Source: Methanogenium sp. S4BF
GTDB taxonomy: Archaea > Halobacteriota > Methanomicrobia > Methanomicrobiales > Methanomicrobiaceae
Assembly: GCF_029633965.1 (NCBI RefSeq)
Contig: NZ_CP091277.1
Coordinates: 2,167,940-2,231,939, forward strand
DNA: 64,000 bases
Direction of reading: 5' to 3'
Shown: positions 61,080 through 64,000 of the stretch, piece after piece
Position numbering within the stretch: position 1 is the first letter of the stretch
Layout: every line of letters begins with the position of its first letter
Program-made: the position numbers and the translations under genes
The notes under the pieces: generated by a model
Database searches by the model: none
The model's input: only the letters and a program-made list of their open reading frames with translations
What the model was told of the DNA's origin: nothing

Positions 61080-63149
61080 ATGGTATCTGCCGGAGACCTT
61101 GCTTATCTGGAAGAACAACTAAAGCGGCCCATAACTCCGCTTGAATACGCCTGCTTCGAAAATCTCTGGAGTGAACACTGTAGCTATCGTTCAACAAAGG
61201 CATTCCTGAGGACACTCCCGACTACGGGTGAGAATGTCCTTTTGGGGCCTGGTGATGATGCGGCCATTGTGAAATATTCAGATGATATTGCGCTTGCAAT
61301 CGGCATGGAATCCCATAACCATCCGAGTTATGTGGACCCCTTCGACGGGGCTGCGACCGGAGTCGGCGGCATTGTGCGGGACATCATCTCGATGGGCGCC
61401 AAACCGATTGCGCTTATGGACCTCCTCTACTTTGGGCCAATAACGGAAGAGAAGAACCGCTATCTCCTTGAACATGTGGTGCAGGGAATTGGTGACTACG
61501 GCAACTGTATCGGTGTTCCGGTCGTGCGGGGAGAAGTGGCATTCGACGAGGGGTACTCCGGCAATCCTCTCGTCAATGTTGTCTCTGTGGGAATTGTAGA
61601 TCCGGAAAAATATCTCACCGCCCGGGTAAAGAAGCCCGGCAACCGGCTGGTGCTCTATGGTGCATCCACCGGGAGAGACGGCCTTGGCGGGGCATCGTTT
61701 GCCTCCCGCGACCTCTCGGAGGATGCGGAGGCTGAAGACCGGCCCTGTGTCCAGGTCGGCGACCCGTATACTGAGAAACTGCTCATTGACGCAACAATGG
61801 AGATGGCAGCCACCGGAAAGATTGTGTCATGCCGTGACCTGGGTGCGGCAGGACTCGCGGGCGCATCGTCTGAGATGTCCTCCAGTTACGGTGCCCGGAT
61901 TGAGGCGGACGCTGTTCACCTGCGGGAGACCGGCATGAATGAGGTGGAGATTATGCTTGCCGAGTCGCAGGAGCGGATGCTCATGGAGGTCGCAGAAAGC
62001 GACATTCCGGCACTTGCGGCCATTATGGAGAAGTACAGTCTTCAGTGGCGCGATATTGGTGAAGTAATCGAAGAGAGGCGCTACATTGTCACCTTTGAAG
62101 GGAATGTCGTCTGTGATCTGCCGATTGATCTGCTTGTGGAAGGGGCGCCCGGTGAGGCATGGGCTTCTCTTTCCTATTCGCGCGAACGTCCCTATCAGGC
62201 TCCGGAAGGGGATATCAAAGAGCTCTGTCTTGCGGTGCTCTCCCATCCTGATGTGGCCCGAAAGGACTGGATCTCCCGCCAGTATGACCACGATGTGCAG
62301 CTTCGGACCGTCTCGATTGCAGGCGGGGCCGGCCTTCTCCGGCTGGGGGATGCTGCCCTGTCCCTCTCCTGCGGCTGCTCCCCGCGGCAGATTGAACTCA
62401 AACCGTATGAAGGCACAGCAAACACTGTCTATGAAAATGCCGCCAACCTTGCCTGTGTAGGCAGTATGCCTCTCTGTGTGGTAAACTGCCTGAACTTCGC
62501 AAGCCCGGTACACCCGGATATCTACTGGCAGCTGGGTGAGGCAGTCCGCGGCATGGGGGACATGGCAACGGCCGTCGGTGCTCCGGTGGTGGGCGGCAAT
62601 GTCTCGCTCTACAATGAGAGTGATGAGTTTGGAACACGTATTCTTCCCACTCCGTCTATCGGGATGGCAGGGAAGGGGCCGGTGCTCCGGTACACCCTTC
62701 CTGCAGAGGGGGCCACGCTTGCCATCGCCGGCAGTTCTGTCTCTGCGCTCGGAGGCTCCGTGCTGGATGCAGTGACCGGATGCGGTGGTCCGGCTCCGGA
62801 TAAGGCTGACCCCTCCATTCTGGAAAAGATCCGTTCCTTCGTACAAAACGGTGGTTTTGCTGCTGATATCTCTGCAGGTGGGTTAATCGCGGCCCTGGCG
62901 GAGTGTACACCTGCTGCCGCTGTCACCCTTGCAGGCGAGGCAATACCTGCTCTCTTTGACGAATCACCGGGTCGGTTCCTGATAGCATACACGGATAAAT
63001 CGATTGCAGAGGGGCTTGACGCAGTTGAAATTGGCACCGTCGGCGGCGATGAACTTATCATATCTGTAAGTGGAAATATTATTAGGTTCACTCCTCAGGA
63101 GACTGAAGCAGCACTGGGAGCCCTGACATCAGTGATGTATGCTGAGTAA
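61080..63149 (+). CDS. purL: Phosphoribosylformylglycinamidine synthase subunit PurL
   Basis: The 689-residue PurL subunit of FGAM synthase, fourth step of purine synthesis, working with PurS and PurQ (not seen here). Motifs: FENLWSEHCSYRSTKAFL, GPGDDAAIV, GMESHNHPSYVDPFDGAATGVGG, AADISAGGLIAALAE near the end and VGGDEL at the last strand. Small-type PurL length of ~700 fits. ATG 61080 agrees with the family start; ATG 61038 is possible. TATATG (~61034) sits as TATA box. Confidence 0.94.
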   Translation: MVSAGDLAYLEEQLKRPITPLEYACFENLWSEHCSYRSTKAFLRTLPTTGENVLLGPGDDAAIVKYSDDIALAIGMESHNHPSYVDPFDGAATGVGGIVRDIISMGAKPIALMDLLYFGPITEEKNRYLLEHVVQGIGDYGNCIGVPVVRGEVAFDEGYSGNPLVNVVSVGIVDPEKYLTARVKKPGNRLVLYGASTGRDGLGGASFASRDLSEDAEAEDRPCVQVGDPYTEKLLIDATMEMAATGKIVSCRDLGAAGLAGASSEMSSSYGARIEADAVHLRETGMNEVEIMLAESQERMLMEVAESDIPALAAIMEKYSLQWRDIGEVIEERRYIVTFEGNVVCDLPIDLLVEGAPGEAWASLSYSRERPYQAPEGDIKELCLAVLSHPDVARKDWISRQYDHDVQLRTVSIAGGAGLLRLGDAALSLSCGCSPRQIELKPYEGTANTVYENAANLACVGSMPLCVVNCLNFASPVHPDIYWQLGEAVRGMGDMATAVGAPVVGGNVSLYNESDEFGTRILPTPSIGMAGKGPVLRYTLPAEGATLAIAGSSVSALGGSVLDAVTGCGGPAPDKADPSILEKIRSFVQNGGFAADISAGGLIAALAECTPAAAVTLAGEAIPALFDESPGRFLIAYTDKSIAEGLDAVEIGTVGGDELIISVSGNIIRFTPQETEAALGALTSVMYAE

Positions 63150-63204
63150 GTAGGGGCAGAATCCCACACAATATTTATCCGTAACAACGGGGGGAAACCG
63201 GAAT

Positions 63205-64000
63205 ATGATGACAATTCTTCTCGCAGATGATGAGCCCAGTCTTCTTGAACTGGGCAAGGTCTTTCTCGAGCGTACAGGCGATCTGAAGGTGATCACCGCA
63301 CTGGGTGCAGAGGAAGCTATGGAGATCCTCAGGACCACAAAGATCGATGGTATTATTTCAGACTATCAGATGCCGGGAATGGACGGTATTGCGTTTCTGC
63401 AGAAGGTGCGTATCCGGTATCCTGATATGCCCTTTATGATGTATACCGGCAAAGGGCAGGAGGATGTAGTGATCTCAGCCCTGAGAAACGGGTGTGATTA
63501 TTATCTGCCCAAAGGCGAGGATCCGAAGGCTGAGTTTGCCGAACTGGCCCTGCAGGTCAGGCGGATGGTGAAGAACAAAAACCTTGAACGGGATCTCAAT
63601 GAGAGTGAGGAGCGTTACCGGCTTATCATCGAGAACTTCACCGGCATCATCCTCCAGCGCCGTGCGGATAACCGCGTTATTTATGCAAACGGTGCGGTGG
63701 AGAGTATCACCGGATATCCGGCTGAGATGCTCATGTCCGGTGACTTTGGATGGGATACAATCGTCCATCCGGATGATCTGTCGATTCTCTCCCGCACAAT
63801 AGAGGATGCACGGGCCGATCCCTCGGTTGTCAGCGTGAGTGAATATCGTATCATAACCCGGGAAGGGGATGTCCGGTGGGTGCAGGAGTCATGCAATTAT
63901 GTCCGTAAAAAGAGCGGTAAGATTGCCTCGGTGCACGGCACTCTCTATGATATCACCGATCGGAAACAGATGGAGGAGCAACTCATCGCCCAGCGTGATC
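63205..64000 (+). CDS. Response receiver-PAS protein, 3' part missing
   Basis: Only 265 codons lie in the window. Residues 1-120 form a receiver: LLADDEPSLLEL with Asp8/Asp9, phospho-acceptor Asp53 in IISDYQMPGMDG, and TGKGQ then YLPKGE. PAS follows at about residue 135 (SEERYRLIIENFTGIILQRRADNRVIYANGAVESITGYPAEM), then a PAC segment with HGTLYDITDRKQME. The rest, possibly another PAS or a kinase, lies beyond the edge. Receiver-PAS proteins with a kinase end are common in methanogens. Upstream TATA: AATATTTATCC around 63170; ATG 63205 or 63208. Confidence 0.88.
   Translation, partial: MMTILLADDEPSLLELGKVFLERTGDLKVITALGAEEAMEILRTTKIDGIISDYQMPGMDGIAFLQKVRIRYPDMPFMMYTGKGQEDVVISALRNGCDYYLPKGEDPKAEFAELALQVRRMVKNKNLERDLNESEERYRLIIENFTGIILQRRADNRVIYANGAVESITGYPAEMLMSGDFGWDTIVHPDDLSILSRTIEDARADPSVVSVSEYRIITREGDVRWVQESCNYVRKKSGKIASVHGTLYDITDRKQMEEQLIAQRD

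Overview
The window looks like chromosome of a hydrogenotrophic methanogen, most likely order Methanomicrobiales. It carries formylmethanofuran:tetrahydromethanopterin formyltransferase (ftr), archaeal RNA polymerase subunit L, archaeal aIF2 beta, a type II methionine aminopeptidase, a WtpABC tungstate/molybdate importer, FilR1-type and PhoU/AbrB regulators, TATA-box promoters and very large PAS-rich sensor kinases. Genus cannot be fixed from sequence alone. Two tRNA genes (CAT and GTT anticodons) are present. I saw no rRNA, CRISPR array or insertion sequence.

Layout. 1-5.5 kb: membrane and transport genes (Yip1-like, MFS exporter, BASS transporter, DUF2238-like), a quinone reductase and an acetyltransferase. 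5.7-11.5 kb: a tRNA and a phosphate locus (AbrB-PhoU regulator divergent from pstS, a fused pstC-pstA, pstB, phoU). 11.8-23.5 kb: a sensory block of three multi-PAS proteins plus one membrane protein. 23.6-25.7 kb: a flavin/PLP-oxidase-fold protein and a TetR locus with two identically spaced operator arrays. 25.8-29.9 kb: larE and wtpABC. 30.1-33.0 kb: an ArsR-controlled divergent locus with an ArsP-type permease, thioredoxin and two DGC proteins. 33.2-39.7 kb: mixed genes (TRIC channel, CPBP protease with GbsR-type regulator, SIMPL protein, methyltransferase). 39.8-41.9 kb: an autoregulated HTH gene followed by three small membrane proteins sharing an N-terminal GWCP motif, one interrupted by an in-frame TGA. 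42.1-45.2 kb: UbiA prenyltransferase, an unknown membrane protein with the same upstream repeat, and a FilR1 regulator. 45.7-48.8 kb: a winged-helix/FHA protein, a transmembrane Hanks-type kinase and a secreted repeat protein. 49-55 kb: Mrp ATPase, lipoprotein, TIM-barrel protein, dodecin, then an AT-rich pair of ftr and 5-formyltetrahydrofolate cyclo-ligase. 55-63.2 kb: housekeeping genes (two M24 peptidases, AAA+ ATPase, MBL hydrolase, rpoL, aIF2 beta, purL). The right edge cuts a receiver-PAS protein.

The most unusual features are the twin TGAC-N6-GTCA operator arrays around identical TATA boxes, the kinase/FHA-HTH/secreted-protein module, the GWCP cluster with its interrupted member, the cyclo-ligase next to ftr, and a CHASE4 sensor that ends where its ATPase domain should begin. 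Many promoters put the TATA box about 25 nt from the start codon, so leaderless or near-leaderless mRNAs are likely for several genes.
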